Shown piece after piece: positions 55,881-64,000 of a stretch of DNA of 64,000 bases. Source of the stretch: Streptomyces sp. GQFP (GTDB lineage Bacteria; Actinomycetota; Actinomycetes; Streptomycetales; Streptomycetaceae); the NCBI RefSeq assembly GCF_021545335.1, contig NZ_CP089312.1, forward strand, positions 2,046,001 to 2,110,000, written 5' to 3'. Numbering within the stretch: position 1 is the first letter of the stretch; every line of letters starts with the position of its first letter. The notes under the pieces were generated by a model. It saw only the letters and a program-made list of their open reading frames with translations. It was not told where the DNA came from and ran no database searches. The translations under genes and the position numbers were made by a program.

Positions 55881-55898
55881 TATCTCGATGTCGAGATA
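55881..55898. promoter_or_regulatory. Perfect palindrome upstream of acnA
   Basis: TATCTCGATGTCGAGATA has 8-bp perfect arms, about 140 bases before acnA. Its core ATCTCG-N4-CGAGAT has the same layout as ATCTCA-N4-TGAGAT at 62614-62629, before the HTH-MurA gene. Confidence 0.65.
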
Positions 55899-55961
55899 AC
55901 TCTAGTACATGGGTGGCGGATGGTCATGCCCGGCCGCCGTGTGATGTGCCCGACCGTACGG

Positions 55962-55996
55962 CGGCCACCGCGCGGTGATGTCCCGCGCGGTGGCCG
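55962..55996 (-). terminator. Terminator of the SWIM/DUF6493 operon
   Basis: Perfect 14-bp stem CGGCCACCGCGCGG / CCGCGCGGTGGCCG with a 7-base loop, directly after the stop at 56003 on the minus strand. Confidence 0.9.
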
Positions 55997-56002
55997 GGCC
56001 GG

Positions 56003-58720
56003 TCAGCCCAGTACGTCGCGCAGCAACCGCGCGTTCTTCACCACCTGGCTCGATCCGGTGCGTGCGGCGGCCGTCGTGACCTCGGGTATCTCGCCCTTCG
56101 CCGCGCAGCGGGAGGCGCAGTCGATGCCGAGGGCGAGCAGGGCTCCGGTGCCCCGGACGACGGGGTCGCGCAGCAGGAGGGGCAGGGCGGCTTCGAGGAC
56201 CGACCAGATCGTGGCGTACGCGCCGGTCTCGGCAGCCGTGCGCAGGGACGCGGTCACCCGGTTCGCCTCGACCCACGTGGCGCGCAGCATGTCGCCCAGT
56301 CGGCGGCCGAGCAGGCCGGTGTCCAGCTGGCCCCGTCCGGCGAGCACGAGGAGCGCGTCCACCGCCGCGTCGCGCTCGCCCTGCTGGTCGTACGCGAGGG
56401 TGGACGCCAGGGCCGTGTGCAGCGCGAATCCCGCCGGGCCGCCGGACTCCGCGGCGAACGGCAGGGCGCGGGCCCAGCCCCGCATGGACGCGCGGTACCT
56501 GAAGTAGTCGCGGGCCAGGACGAGTTCGCGGTGGTGGGGCAGCTGGGCGAGCCAGAAGGGGACCATCGGGTCGTAGAGGCCGTTGTTCTCGTGTGGCCCG
56601 ATCAGGGCCTCGGCTGCCGGGAGCAGCGGGGGGCCGGGGACCGGCTCGGGGTGGATGTGCTTCACCAGCTCCGACGGGTGCTTGCCCGAGTCGGCGTCGT
56701 CCTCGGGGGCGGAGTCCCGGTGCGGCAGCCCGCCCTCGCGCAGCCACTGGGCGAGCCGCCGCCCGGCGTCGGATCCCAGCTTCCCGGCCGCGTCCAGCAC
56801 CTTCTCGTCGGCGGTCGGGGTGACGCGCAGCAGCGCCTGGGCCAGGTCGACGGGCTCGGGTGTGATGCCGAGCCCGTCGAGCGCCGAGATCCGCCGGACG
56901 AGTTCGGCGGCGTCCAGCGCTCCCGTGGCGTCGGTCGGCACGGCCAGCAGGAAGGGCTGTGTGCCGGCCTCGATGATGTCGATCACCTCGGCCAGACGCG
57001 CCCGCAACAGTTCCCCGGCCGGGGAGGAGTGGCCGGACCTGTAGCGGGAGGCGAAGTGGCGCTGCCTCGGCTCGTCGCCCCGCAGCGCCCTGGCAACGTC
57101 GTACGCGTCGGCCTGAGTGACGTCGACGGCGTCGCGGGGTTCCTTGCGCATGACCGGCTTCAGCGCCTGGGCCAGCGTGGCCCGGTCGAGGTGGGCGTGG
57201 CGGACCAGGCCGTCCAGGACCCGCTCGAACGTCACCACGTCCTTGGGGTTCGCGACGGCCGCCGCGAGTTCCTCGGCGACCTCGACGGCGGTCTCGATGG
57301 GCCCGGGCACCGGGCGGGGCTCGGGCACGACGGGCAGCGTGTCGGCGTACTGGTCGGTGAGGCGGTCCGGTGCGGTGCCGAGGAGTTCGGCGGCGCGGCC
57401 CGCGAGGGCGGGGTTGATCCGTGCGGCGGCCGTACGCAGCTCGGGCAGGACGGAGTCGCCCGCGGCCTTGAGGTGCCGGGCGATCACGGCGAGGGCACGC
57501 TCCTGGAGGTCGACCTCCCGGTGGTCGAGGGCCGTCGCCGCGTCGAGCACGGTACGCGCGGCGCGCGCGGGGTCCTTCCGGGCCGCGCGGTCGAGCCGGG
57601 TGAGCTGGGCGCGGACCAGTTTCTTCTCCGGGCGGAGCAGGACCCGTTCGCACATCTCGGTGAGTACGTCGGGCTCCAGCAGCCCGGCCTCGTCCAGGCC
57701 GAGCAGGACTTCATGGGCGTAGGTGGCCACCGGCATCGACAGGTCGAGCAGTGCCACGTGGTCCCGGAGGGCGGGGGCGTTCTCGGCCGGGGTGAGGGCG
57801 AGGGCGCGGAGGTACTCGATCGGCGGCGCGGTCTCGTCGCGCGTGCCGTCCTGGAGCAGTTGGGCGACCAACGGCTCGGCGAGCGCGACGCGTTCGCGGG
57901 TTGTGGAGGCGTGTTCCGCCGGGGTGAGGGCGAGTTGGGTGAGCGCGACAGCGGCGTCCCGCCCCCAGGCGGCGGAAGGGGCCAGGTCGGTGAAGACGCG
58001 CCGGACCAGCGCGGCACGGTCCACCAGGCCCTCCTTGGAGAAGGTGATGAACACGCCCAGCCTGGTGTCCTCCATGATGTACGCCAGGCCTCTGCGGTTG
58101 AGCATGTGGCGGAACGAGCCCGCGCCGAAGCGCACGCCCGGTCGCTCCAGCACCAGGGGGAGGAGCAGCGGCGTCAGATCGTCCGCGCGCAGCCGCTCCA
58201 GGAAGGTGGCGCCGGGCCGGGGCCCGCCGCGCAGATGTTCGGGATGCGTCCAGGTGCTGTCGCGCCAGCGCAGCCAGTTGTCGATGAACCCGTCGGTGGT
58301 CGGGACGGGGCAGCCCGTGTCGAGGACGAGGTGTTCGACGAGGTCGGACCTGAGGCCCTGCCCAGGGGTCAACCGCTCGGCGAGTTGTGCGGCCAGCTCG
58401 GCCCGCCAGGCGACGGGGTAAAGATTCACGACGTCGAGCACCCAGACGCCGTCGAGGGGCAGCCGAACCGCGTGCCTGTCGTTCTCGGGCAGCACGATCC
58501 AGTCGGCCGCGTCCGCAGGGTCGGTCCGGCAGCCGAACTCGGCGGCGAGCTGAGCGGCCTTCCCCTCCTCCGTGACGCCATGGAACCAGCCGGCCCGCAG
58601 CGCCGCACGCCGCGCCTCCAACGCCTCGGCCTGCGCCGCGCGCTCGTCCGGGGTCAGAGCGGCGAGCTCGCGGAGCACGGCCTCGACGTCACCTGTTTCG
58701 GCGAGGTGGACGAGGTTCAT
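56003..58720 (-). CDS. DUF6493-like helical-repeat protein
   Basis: A 905-residue soluble protein, mostly alpha-helical, with leucine/alanine-rich repeats (for example LTPAEHASTTRERVALAEPL and LTPAENAPALRDHVALLDLS, a near-duplicate pair around residues 267 and 309), as in HEAT-like scaffolds. I place it with DUF6493 from memory of Streptomyces annotations; no enzymatic motif is visible. ATG 58720 overlaps the SWIM gene stop by 4 bases, so the two are coupled and may form a complex. Function unknown; SWIM-linked large proteins of this type occur in predicted conflict or stress systems. Confidence 0.72.
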   Translation of the reverse strand: MNLVHLAETGDVEAVLRELAALTPDERAAQAEALEARRAALRAGWFHGVTEEGKAAQLAAEFGCRTDPADAADWIVLPENDRHAVRLPLDGVWVLDVVNLYPVAWRAELAAQLAERLTPGQGLRSDLVEHLVLDTGCPVPTTDGFIDNWLRWRDSTWTHPEHLRGGPRPGATFLERLRADDLTPLLLPLVLERPGVRFGAGSFRHMLNRRGLAYIMEDTRLGVFITFSKEGLVDRAALVRRVFTDLAPSAAWGRDAAVALTQLALTPAEHASTTRERVALAEPLVAQLLQDGTRDETAPPIEYLRALALTPAENAPALRDHVALLDLSMPVATYAHEVLLGLDEAGLLEPDVLTEMCERVLLRPEKKLVRAQLTRLDRAARKDPARAARTVLDAATALDHREVDLQERALAVIARHLKAAGDSVLPELRTAAARINPALAGRAAELLGTAPDRLTDQYADTLPVVPEPRPVPGPIETAVEVAEELAAAVANPKDVVTFERVLDGLVRHAHLDRATLAQALKPVMRKEPRDAVDVTQADAYDVARALRGDEPRQRHFASRYRSGHSSPAGELLRARLAEVIDIIEAGTQPFLLAVPTDATGALDAAELVRRISALDGLGITPEPVDLAQALLRVTPTADEKVLDAAGKLGSDAGRRLAQWLREGGLPHRDSAPEDDADSGKHPSELVKHIHPEPVPGPPLLPAAEALIGPHENNGLYDPMVPFWLAQLPHHRELVLARDYFRYRASMRGWARALPFAAESGGPAGFALHTALASTLAYDQQGERDAAVDALLVLAGRGQLDTGLLGRRLGDMLRATWVEANRVTASLRTAAETGAYATIWSVLEAALPLLLRDPVVRGTGALLALGIDCASRCAAKGEIPEVTTAAARTGSSQVVKNARLLRDVLG

Positions 58721-60213
58721 CGGGGGGTCTCCGATCGTGCGGGGGTCGTTGTGGCTGTTGGCGAAGGTGAGGGTGGGCCGGAAGCCGACCCCACGGCGGA
58801 AACCGACCCCACGGCTTCCACGGCAGCTTCCGCTTCCGTGTCCGCCGCCCGGCCCCGCGCGATGCCCGCCGCGAGCACGTGCTTGCACGGGCCGCGTCCG
58901 CCCCGGTACTTCGCCCACCAGAAGCAGGTGCAGCTCAGTTGGCCCGACTCGTCGTCGGTGCGGACCACGTGGGCGTCGTCGCCCCTTCCTACGCGGGTCA
59001 GGGGGCCTTCGAGCCGTACCGCGCCGTCCGCGACCAGCGCTCGTGCGCCGCGCAGCCGGGGGTTGCGGGTCTCGGCGGCGGCCGCGCGGTAGGGGAGGTG
59101 GCGGTGGAAGTACGCCTCGTCGGCGAGGTCGTAGCCGATCTGGCCGGATGTGCCCAGCATCGTGAGCGCGGCGCGTACCCGGTCGGCGGGCAGGCCTGCC
59201 TGCGCCGACAGTTCGGTGACGTCGATCCTCGGCTCCCAGGCCAGCAGTTCGGCAACCCGTTCCGCGTCCGCCGTCGAGGGTCCGGTGGCGAGGTCGTTCA
59301 GCACTCCGCCCTCGCCGGAGAAGCCGCGCGAGGCGCTCTGGGAGAGCATCAACGTCAGCCGCATGCCCGGCAGTTCGACCTCCCAGGCGGCGGCGGTCGT
59401 CCCGTCCGGGGAGTCGACGGCGTCCGGGGCGTACACCCGTACGGTCGTCGCGTGCCGCAGGACCGTACGGAGGGTCAGCAGCCGCTCGGGGCCGGGCAGG
59501 CACACCGCACCGGGCGCCGGCCTGGTCGTGGGGCGCAGGGTGCGGCCCGCGGGCACGACCCAGCGGGTCGTACGGGCGTCCGACCGCTGGGTCGGCCGGG
59601 GCAGCGCCCGCAGCAGGGCGGCCGCCTCCACGGCGGGCACCTCGGCGCGAAGCGCGAAGCCCGCCGCAAGCACCTGGGCCTCGGCGAACCCGCGCAGCCA
59701 GCGCTCCGGCAGCGGGACCTTCTTCTCCACGAACTCGCCGTCGAAGGTCTTGACGGTCAACTCCTCGGGCCCGACGGCCAGATGGAGGGGGTCGAGCCCA
59801 CCGAGCCCGGCCAGCGCCCGCCGCAGCGGCAGGTTGACGTCCACGTTCGTGGTGCCGTGGCCGACGTCGTCACCGTCGAGGCCGGGGGCGAGGACGTCGA
59901 GGCGGGCGTACACACCGCAGCAGCCGGAGAAGGACTCGAGCCGCAGCCGGTCGCCGTCGGCCGTCACCACCGGGTCGAGCGAGTTGTTGGCGCCCGGCCG
60001 GTAGTAGCGGGCGGCGGCCACGTCGGCGACCGCGAGCAGCGCCGTCGCCGCGGCGATCGGCGCGGTCAGGAACCCGCTGAAGAACCGGGGGTTGGCCGCC
60101 TCTCCTGCCGGGGTGGCACCACCGGAGGTCTCCAACGCGAGGGTGCGTCCGGCCGTGGTCTCGCGCACGGCCGAGGGCCGTAAGTAGGAGTAGGTCTGCA
60201 TGAGTTGGGTCAC
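58717..60213 (-). CDS. SWIM zinc-finger protein
   Basis: A 498-residue protein whose C-terminal third carries a SWIM motif, CTCFWWAKYRGGRGPCKH (CxC, then CxH), a zinc finger used for DNA or protein contacts. The N-terminal region (about 1-300) is beta-rich and unrecognised, and a winged-helix-like part precedes the finger (DVTELSAQAGLPADRVRAAL). The last 45 residues are low-complexity. GTG 60213 is chosen because TAGCGT on the minus strand would start a message at this codon; GTG 60219 is the alternative. First gene of the two-gene operon with the DUF6493-like gene. Confidence 0.85.
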   Translation of the reverse strand: MTQLMQTYSYLRPSAVRETTAGRTLALETSGGATPAGEAANPRFFSGFLTAPIAAATALLAVADVAAARYYRPGANNSLDPVVTADGDRLRLESFSGCCGVYARLDVLAPGLDGDDVGHGTTNVDVNLPLRRALAGLGGLDPLHLAVGPEELTVKTFDGEFVEKKVPLPERWLRGFAEAQVLAAGFALRAEVPAVEAAALLRALPRPTQRSDARTTRWVVPAGRTLRPTTRPAPGAVCLPGPERLLTLRTVLRHATTVRVYAPDAVDSPDGTTAAAWEVELPGMRLTLMLSQSASRGFSGEGGVLNDLATGPSTADAERVAELLAWEPRIDVTELSAQAGLPADRVRAALTMLGTSGQIGYDLADEAYFHRHLPYRAAAAETRNPRLRGARALVADGAVRLEGPLTRVGRGDDAHVVRTDDESGQLSCTCFWWAKYRGGRGPCKHVLAAGIARGRAADTEAEAAVEAVGSVSAVGSASGPPSPSPTATTTPARSETPR

Positions 60214-60542
60214 GCGCACACGCTACGGCCGGGTACTGACACCGGGCCGCGGGGAAGCCCCCTGCCTCCGGCCACTCGGGCAACCGGCCGTGTCCGGAGG
60301 GGCACCCCGGCGACCGGATCAGCAAGTCGCCCCGGCCTGCGACGGTGTTCGCCGTGGCCGGACATCCGACCGCGGTGCTGAGCGGACCCGGTGAAGTCGA
60401 CTGCGGTCCGGCGACGCGGCCAAGGGGCCCGGGGCTGTGTTGAATTTGCGGTTGAACTTGCGGCTACCGCCGCGTGGGCGCGACCAGCCACGACGGTGCC
60501 GCAGCCGAAAGACAACCCGTCACGGCACATCCGGCGGAGCGC
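60214..60542. other. Non-coding interval with a tandem 12-base repeat
   Basis: 329 bases between the SWIM gene start and the MmyB-type gene stop. GTTGAATTTGCG (60439-60450) is followed directly by GTTGAACTTGCG (60451-60462), a tandem repeat with one difference. No gene is supported; the SWIM operon promoter lies at the low-coordinate end. Confidence 0.5.
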
Positions 60543-61394
60543 TCAGCGCCGGTATTCGCCCGCCTCGGCTCCCAGCACGTTCAGCAGCGCCAGCGCCTCC
60601 GCGCCAGGGGAACCCAACGGCGCGCTGTAGAGCACGAGATGCTGGTCGCGGTCCGTGAGCGCGAGTCTGTCGCAGTCGACGGTGACCTCCCCGACGACCG
60701 GGTGACGGAAGGTCTTCGTGAGCATCGGCACGGCCTGTACGTCGTGCCGCTCCCAGAGCCGGGCGAAGTCCGGGCTGCCGTCGCGGAGTTCGTCGACGAG
60801 GCCGGTCACCCCGGGATCGGAGGGGTACCGGGCGAGGGTGGTGCGGAGTTCCATGACGACGTTGTGCCGGAACTCGGCGGCGTCGGAGATCCCGTACAGC
60901 GGTGTGTCGGGTCGCGTCGGTCCGAGGAACGCCCGGCGCGCGAGATTGCGGTCCCTGGGGGCGAGTTGGGCGAAGTCCTCCATGAGCGCGGCCGCGAGGT
61001 CGTTCCACGCGAGCACCTCGAACGCCGCGGAGACGACGAACCCGGCCGTCTGCGGCAGCCGTTCGAGGAGCGCGAGGACGCTCGGGCGGACGTCGCGCCG
61101 GTGCAGCCGGGTGCGGATCGGCGCGGTGCCCGCGAGGACGTGGAGGTGGTCGGACTCGGCGTCGGTGAGCCGCAGCGCGCCCGCGATCCCGGCGAGGACC
61201 TCGCCCGACGGCCGTGGCGCCCTGCCCTGTTCGAGCCGGACGTAGTACTCCGTGGAGATGTGCGCGAGGACCGCTGCCTCCTCACGGCGCAACCCCGGTG
61301 TCCGGCGTCGCGGTCCGGAGGGGAGGCCGACGTCCTCCGGCCGCAGCCGCTCGCGCCGGCTGCGGAGGAACGCCCCGAGTTCCTGCTTGTCCAT
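60543..61394 (-). CDS. MmyB-type helix-turn-helix regulator
   Basis: A 283-residue regulator. The N-terminal XRE helix-turn-helix contains the hallmark RRTPGLRREEAAVLAHISTE and YYVRLEQGRAPRPS (about 29-65). The C-terminal MmyB-like ligand-binding domain, PAS-like and often fatty-acid-binding, includes AFEVLAWNDLAAAL and MLTKTFRHPVVGEVTVDCDRLAL. ATG 61394. It is divergent from an SDR gene across 85 bases with a strong inverted repeat, an arrangement typical of a local repressor controlling the SDR. Confidence 0.9.
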   Translation of the reverse strand: MDKQELGAFLRSRRERLRPEDVGLPSGPRRRTPGLRREEAAVLAHISTEYYVRLEQGRAPRPSGEVLAGIAGALRLTDAESDHLHVLAGTAPIRTRLHRRDVRPSVLALLERLPQTAGFVVSAAFEVLAWNDLAAALMEDFAQLAPRDRNLARRAFLGPTRPDTPLYGISDAAEFRHNVVMELRTTLARYPSDPGVTGLVDELRDGSPDFARLWERHDVQAVPMLTKTFRHPVVGEVTVDCDRLALTDRDQHLVLYSAPLGSPGAEALALLNVLGAEAGEYRR

Positions 61395-61416
61395 ACTCCG
61401 AGTCTGCACGCAGATC

Positions 61417-61457
61417 GGCGCCGGATCCTGGTACCGCTTGTGCCTGTATCCGGCGCC
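61417..61457. promoter_or_regulatory. Operator between MmyB regulator and SDR
   Basis: GGCGCCGGAT (61417-61426) and ATCCGGCGCC (61448-61457) are perfect 10-bp arms with a 21-base spacer, in the middle of the divergent region. Probable binding site of the MmyB-type regulator. Confidence 0.7.
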
Positions 61458-61479
61458 TCGGGCCGCGCACGCTGTTGGC

Positions 61480-62289
61480 ATGACAACCGACAACAACAAC
61501 ACCAGCCCCGCCCCCACCTTCACCTCCACCCCGATCGGCCTGCTCACCGGCAAGGTCGTGCTCATCACCGGCGCCAGCCGTGGCATCGGGGCGGCCGCGG
61601 CCCGGCTCTTCGCCGCCGAGGGCGCCGCCGTCGTACTCGCCGCCCGCAGCACCAAGGCCCTCGACGACCTCGTCACCGAGATCCGCGCCGAAGGCGGCCG
61701 CGCCGACGCCGTCCCCCTGGACCTCGCCGACCGTACGAGCGTCCACGCGGCCGTCGACCGCGTGGAGGAACTGCACGGACGGCTCGACGGCGCCTTCAAC
61801 AACGGCGCGACAATCCAGCAGCCCGGCCCGCTCGACACCACGAGCGACGACGACATCGACGAGCAGTTCGCCGTGAACTTCCGCTCGCACTGGACGGCCA
61901 TGAACGCCGAGGCCGCACTCATGCGACGCGGCGGTGGCGGAGCGATCGTCAACACGTCCAGCATCGGCAGCCGCCGAGCTAACCCCGCCCTCCCCGCGTA
62001 CGGCGCCATGAAGCGCGCGCTCAACAGCATCACCGAGACCGCGGCCGTGACCTGGGGCCCTGAGGGCATCCGGGTGAACGGCATCACCCCCGGCGGCACC
62101 GCCACGGAGATGATCGACGCGTGGGAGGCGGCCACCCCGGGCATCGTCGAGCGCATCACCACGTCGATCCCGCTCGGCCGCATGGCCGAGCCCCGCGAGG
62201 TGGCCGAGGTCGCCACCTGGCTGCTCAGCGACCGCGCCTCGATGGTGACGGGCGCGATCGTGCCGGTCGACGGCGGCGCGGGTGCCTGA
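61480..62289 (+). CDS. SDR-family NAD(P)-dependent oxidoreductase
   Basis: A 269-residue classical short-chain dehydrogenase. Cofactor motif TGASRGIGAAAARLF (about residue 30), NNGA in place of NNAG, the catalytic serine in VNTSSIGSRRA, YGAMK as the YxxxK motif and the C-terminal VTGAIVPVDGGAG. All catalytic residues are present, unlike the SDR at 4442. The substrate is unknown. ATG 61480 follows a weak site. It is divergent from an MmyB-type regulator that probably represses it, the common layout for inducible SDRs in Streptomyces. Confidence 0.92.
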   Translation: MTTDNNNTSPAPTFTSTPIGLLTGKVVLITGASRGIGAAAARLFAAEGAAVVLAARSTKALDDLVTEIRAEGGRADAVPLDLADRTSVHAAVDRVEELHGRLDGAFNNGATIQQPGPLDTTSDDDIDEQFAVNFRSHWTAMNAEAALMRRGGGGAIVNTSSIGSRRANPALPAYGAMKRALNSITETAAVTWGPEGIRVNGITPGGTATEMIDAWEAATPGIVERITTSIPLGRMAEPREVAEVATWLLSDRASMVTGAIVPVDGGAGA

Positions 62290-62351
62290 AGGCAGGCGTC
62301 CGAAAGGGGCGTTGTGGCCATCACCGCGCCGATCCGGGGTACCCGACCCCT

Positions 62352-62549
62352 ATGCCTCTCACATTCCGAAAGAGTTTCCGCATCCTCCCGGGCCTCCGGC
62401 TGAACATCAACAGGCGCTCCTGGTCGTTCACGTCCGGCGGCGAACACGGGCCGCGGCGCACCCACAGCAGCACGGGACGCCGTACGACCTCGATGGACCT
62501 GCCCGGACCGTTCGGCTGGCGCCGCACGCGCACCAAGAAGCGCCACTGA
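62352..62549 (+). CDS. DUF4236 miniprotein
   Basis: A 65-residue, very basic protein: LTFRKSFRILPGLRLNINRR at the N-terminus matches the DUF4236 pattern (FRKSFKIxPGxRLNxS) and the C-terminus is Arg/Lys-rich. Function of the family is unknown. No ribosome-binding site is obvious before ATG 62352. It lies 62 bases after the SDR on the same strand. Confidence 0.75.
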   Translation: MPLTFRKSFRILPGLRLNINRRSWSFTSGGEHGPRRTHSSTGRRTTSMDLPGPFGWRRTRTKKRH

Positions 62550-62613
62550 CGACCGTTCGGGAACCAGCAACAACTGACGATCCGTCACCCGCACGGAGTC
62601 CCCAGGAGGCGCC

Positions 62614-62629
62614 ATCTCATATCTGAGAT
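62614..62629. promoter_or_regulatory. Palindrome overlapping the promoter of the HTH-MurA gene
   Basis: ATCTCA-TATC-TGAGAT is a perfect 6-bp palindrome ending 12 bases before the ATG at 62642, where a leaderless promoter would lie. It resembles the acnA-upstream palindrome at 55881. Confidence 0.65.
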
Positions 62630-62641
62630 AGCCTCAACCCC

Positions 62642-64000
62642 ATGGCAGACGACTACCTCGTACGTATCGGCAAGCTCATCCGTGACGCCAGGCAGCATCG
62701 GGGCTGGACACAGACGCATCTCGCCGACGCACTCGGCACCAGCCAGAGCGCCGTCAATCGCATCGAACGCGGCAATCAAAACATCAGCCTTGAGATGATC
62801 GCCCGAATCGGTGAAGCACTCGACAGCGAGATCGTCTCCCTGGGGTACGCGGGTCCGATGCATCTGCGGGTGGTCGGCGGTCGCCGCCTCTCCGGCTCAA
62901 TCGACGTCAAGACCAGCAAGAACGCGTGTGTCGCGCTGCTGTGCGCCTCGCTGCTCAACAGGGGGCGCACGGTGCTGCGCCGGGTCGCCCGCATCGAGGA
63001 GGTGTACCGCCTCCTGGAGGTACTCGGCTCGATCGGCGTACGCACGCGGTGGATCAACGACGGCGTCGACCTGGAGATCGTGCCGCCGGCCGAGCTGGAC
63101 ATGGAGGCCATCGACGCCGAGGCGGCCCGCCGTACGCGCTCGATCATCATGTTCCTCGGCCCGCTGCTGCACCGTATGGACCGTTTCCAGCTGCCGTACG
63201 CCGGTGGCTGCGACCTCGGTACGCGGACCATCGAGCCGCACATGATCGCGCTGCGCCGGTTCGGGCTAGACATCGCGGCGACCGAAGGGCTCTACCACGC
63301 CCAGGTCGACCGGTCGGTCTCCCCCGGCCGCCCGATCGTGCTGACCGAGCGCGGGGACACCGTCACCGAGAACGCGCTGCTCGCCGCCGCCCGGCACGAG
63401 GGCGTGACCGTCATCCGTAACGCGTCCTCCAACTACATGGTCCAGGACCTGTGCTTCTTCCTGGAGGCGCTGGGCGTACGGGTCGAGGGCATCGGCACCA
63501 CGACGCTCACCGTGCACGGCGTACCGACCATCGACGTGGACGTCGACTACTCGCCCTCCGAGGACCCGGTCGAGGCGATGAGCCTGCTCGCGGCGGCGGT
63601 CGTCACCGAGTCCGAACTGACCGTGTGCCGGGTGCCGATCGAGTTCCTGGAGATCGAGCTGGCGGTCCTGGAGGAGATGGGGCTCGACCACGACCGTACG
63701 CCCGAGTACGTCGCCGACAACGGCCGTACGCGGCTGGTCGACCTGACGGTCCGGCCCTCCAAACTGGAGGCGCCGATCGACAAGATCCACCCGATGCCGT
63801 TCCCTGGCCTGAACATCGACAACGTGCCGTTCTTCGCGGCCATCGCGGCATCGGCCCAGGGCAAGACCCTCATCCACGACTGGGTCTACGACAACCGCGC
63901 GATCTACCTCACCGACCTGAACCGCCTCGGCGGACGCCTCCAACTCCTCGACCCGCACCGGGTCCTGGTGGAGGGCCCGACCCGCTGGCGAGCGGCCGAG
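62642..64000 (+). CDS. murA2: HTH-MurA-like enolpyruvyl transferase, C-terminus missing
   Basis: 453 codons to the window edge, no stop. Residues 1-65 are an XRE-type helix-turn-helix (LIRDARQHRGWTQTHLADAL, then GTSQSAVNRIERG). From about 75 on, the sequence follows the EPSP-synthase fold of MurA, which transfers enolpyruvate to UDP-GlcNAc in peptidoglycan synthesis: VKTSKNACVALL keeps Lys-Asn, and YAGGCDLGTRTIEPH keeps the catalytic cysteine but changes the flanking PGGCxIGxRP. FPGLNIDNVPFF stands for the usual FPGFPTDMQ. The product could be a real MurA or a sugar-nucleotide-sensing regulator. ATG 62642 with no ribosome-binding site suggests a leaderless message. Confidence 0.82.
   Translation, partial: MADDYLVRIGKLIRDARQHRGWTQTHLADALGTSQSAVNRIERGNQNISLEMIARIGEALDSEIVSLGYAGPMHLRVVGGRRLSGSIDVKTSKNACVALLCASLLNRGRTVLRRVARIEEVYRLLEVLGSIGVRTRWINDGVDLEIVPPAELDMEAIDAEAARRTRSIIMFLGPLLHRMDRFQLPYAGGCDLGTRTIEPHMIALRRFGLDIAATEGLYHAQVDRSVSPGRPIVLTERGDTVTENALLAAARHEGVTVIRNASSNYMVQDLCFFLEALGVRVEGIGTTTLTVHGVPTIDVDVDYSPSEDPVEAMSLLAAAVVTESELTVCRVPIEFLEIELAVLEEMGLDHDRTPEYVADNGRTRLVDLTVRPSKLEAPIDKIHPMPFPGLNIDNVPFFAAIAASAQGKTLIHDWVYDNRAIYLTDLNRLGGRLQLLDPHRVLVEGPTRWRAAE

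Overview
This is a high-GC actinobacterial chromosome segment, almost certainly Streptomyces. Evidence: GC-rich third codon positions, frequent GTG starts, ATGA/GTGA overlaps, the dispersed Streptomyces intergenic element (CGCGCAGTTCCCCGCGCCC, three copies), a CebR-type operator and rare TTA (bldA-type) codons. From memory, the gene order hemE / DUF3000 / whiI / rnd ... fadA-fadB ... dxs / xylHGF / rok7B7 / ngcGFE ... acnA ... murA2 matches the core region around SCO6031 to SCO5998 of S. coelicolor, with species-specific insertions.

Layout. 1-534: 5' part of an unrecognised Cys/His-containing protein. 785-6641: accessory block with an Rrf2 regulator, MFS exporter, SAM methyltransferase, TetR regulator, degenerate SDR and P450. 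Three of these genes carry a TTA codon, and tetR and the P450 share a palindromic operator. 6895-7127: rhomboid protease remnant. 7146-11458: hemE, DUF3000 gene, whiI (sporulation response regulator) and ribonuclease D. 11528-18197: ABC importer (binding protein plus two permeases, no ATPase) divergent from a GH2 beta-mannosidase and a LacI regulator, with repeated operator-like motifs between them. 18429-21781: fadA-fadB beta-oxidation pair. 22029-25181: propeller-like protein, NYN/PIN-like protein and APC permease. 25328-27253: dxs. 27542-35923: xylFGH, rok7B7 and ngcEFG. 36380-45444: two secreted GH92 alpha-mannosidases sharing a GACAACGTTGTC operator, a small unknown protein, and a secreted AA10 LPMO with CBM2 under a perfect CebR box. 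45738-47968: two-component system. 48211-52939: secreted subtilisin-like protease and a LuxR-type regulator with a TTA codon. 53027-55741: aconitase with a candidate iron box and a strong palindrome upstream. 56003-60213: uncharacterised SWIM zinc-finger / DUF6493-like two-gene operon. 60543-62549: MmyB-type regulator divergent from an SDR, then a DUF4236 miniprotein. 62642-end: MurA-like enzyme with an N-terminal HTH domain, truncated by the window edge.

How the genes work together. The central 25 kb is a polysaccharide and glycan utilisation region. Secreted GH92 alpha-mannosidases trim alpha-mannose, an LPMO attacks a crystalline polymer, NgcEFG imports GlcNAc/chitobiose, XylFGH imports a pentose, and an intracellular beta-mannosidase with its own importer handles beta-mannosides. 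The combination would suit high-mannose N-glycans or fungal wall material (inference). None of the importers carries its own ATPase except XylFGH, so a shared ATPase such as MsiK encoded elsewhere is expected. A TTGAC-containing motif precedes xylF, rok7B7 and ngcE. No rRNA, tRNA, CRISPR array, insertion sequence or prophage was recognised.
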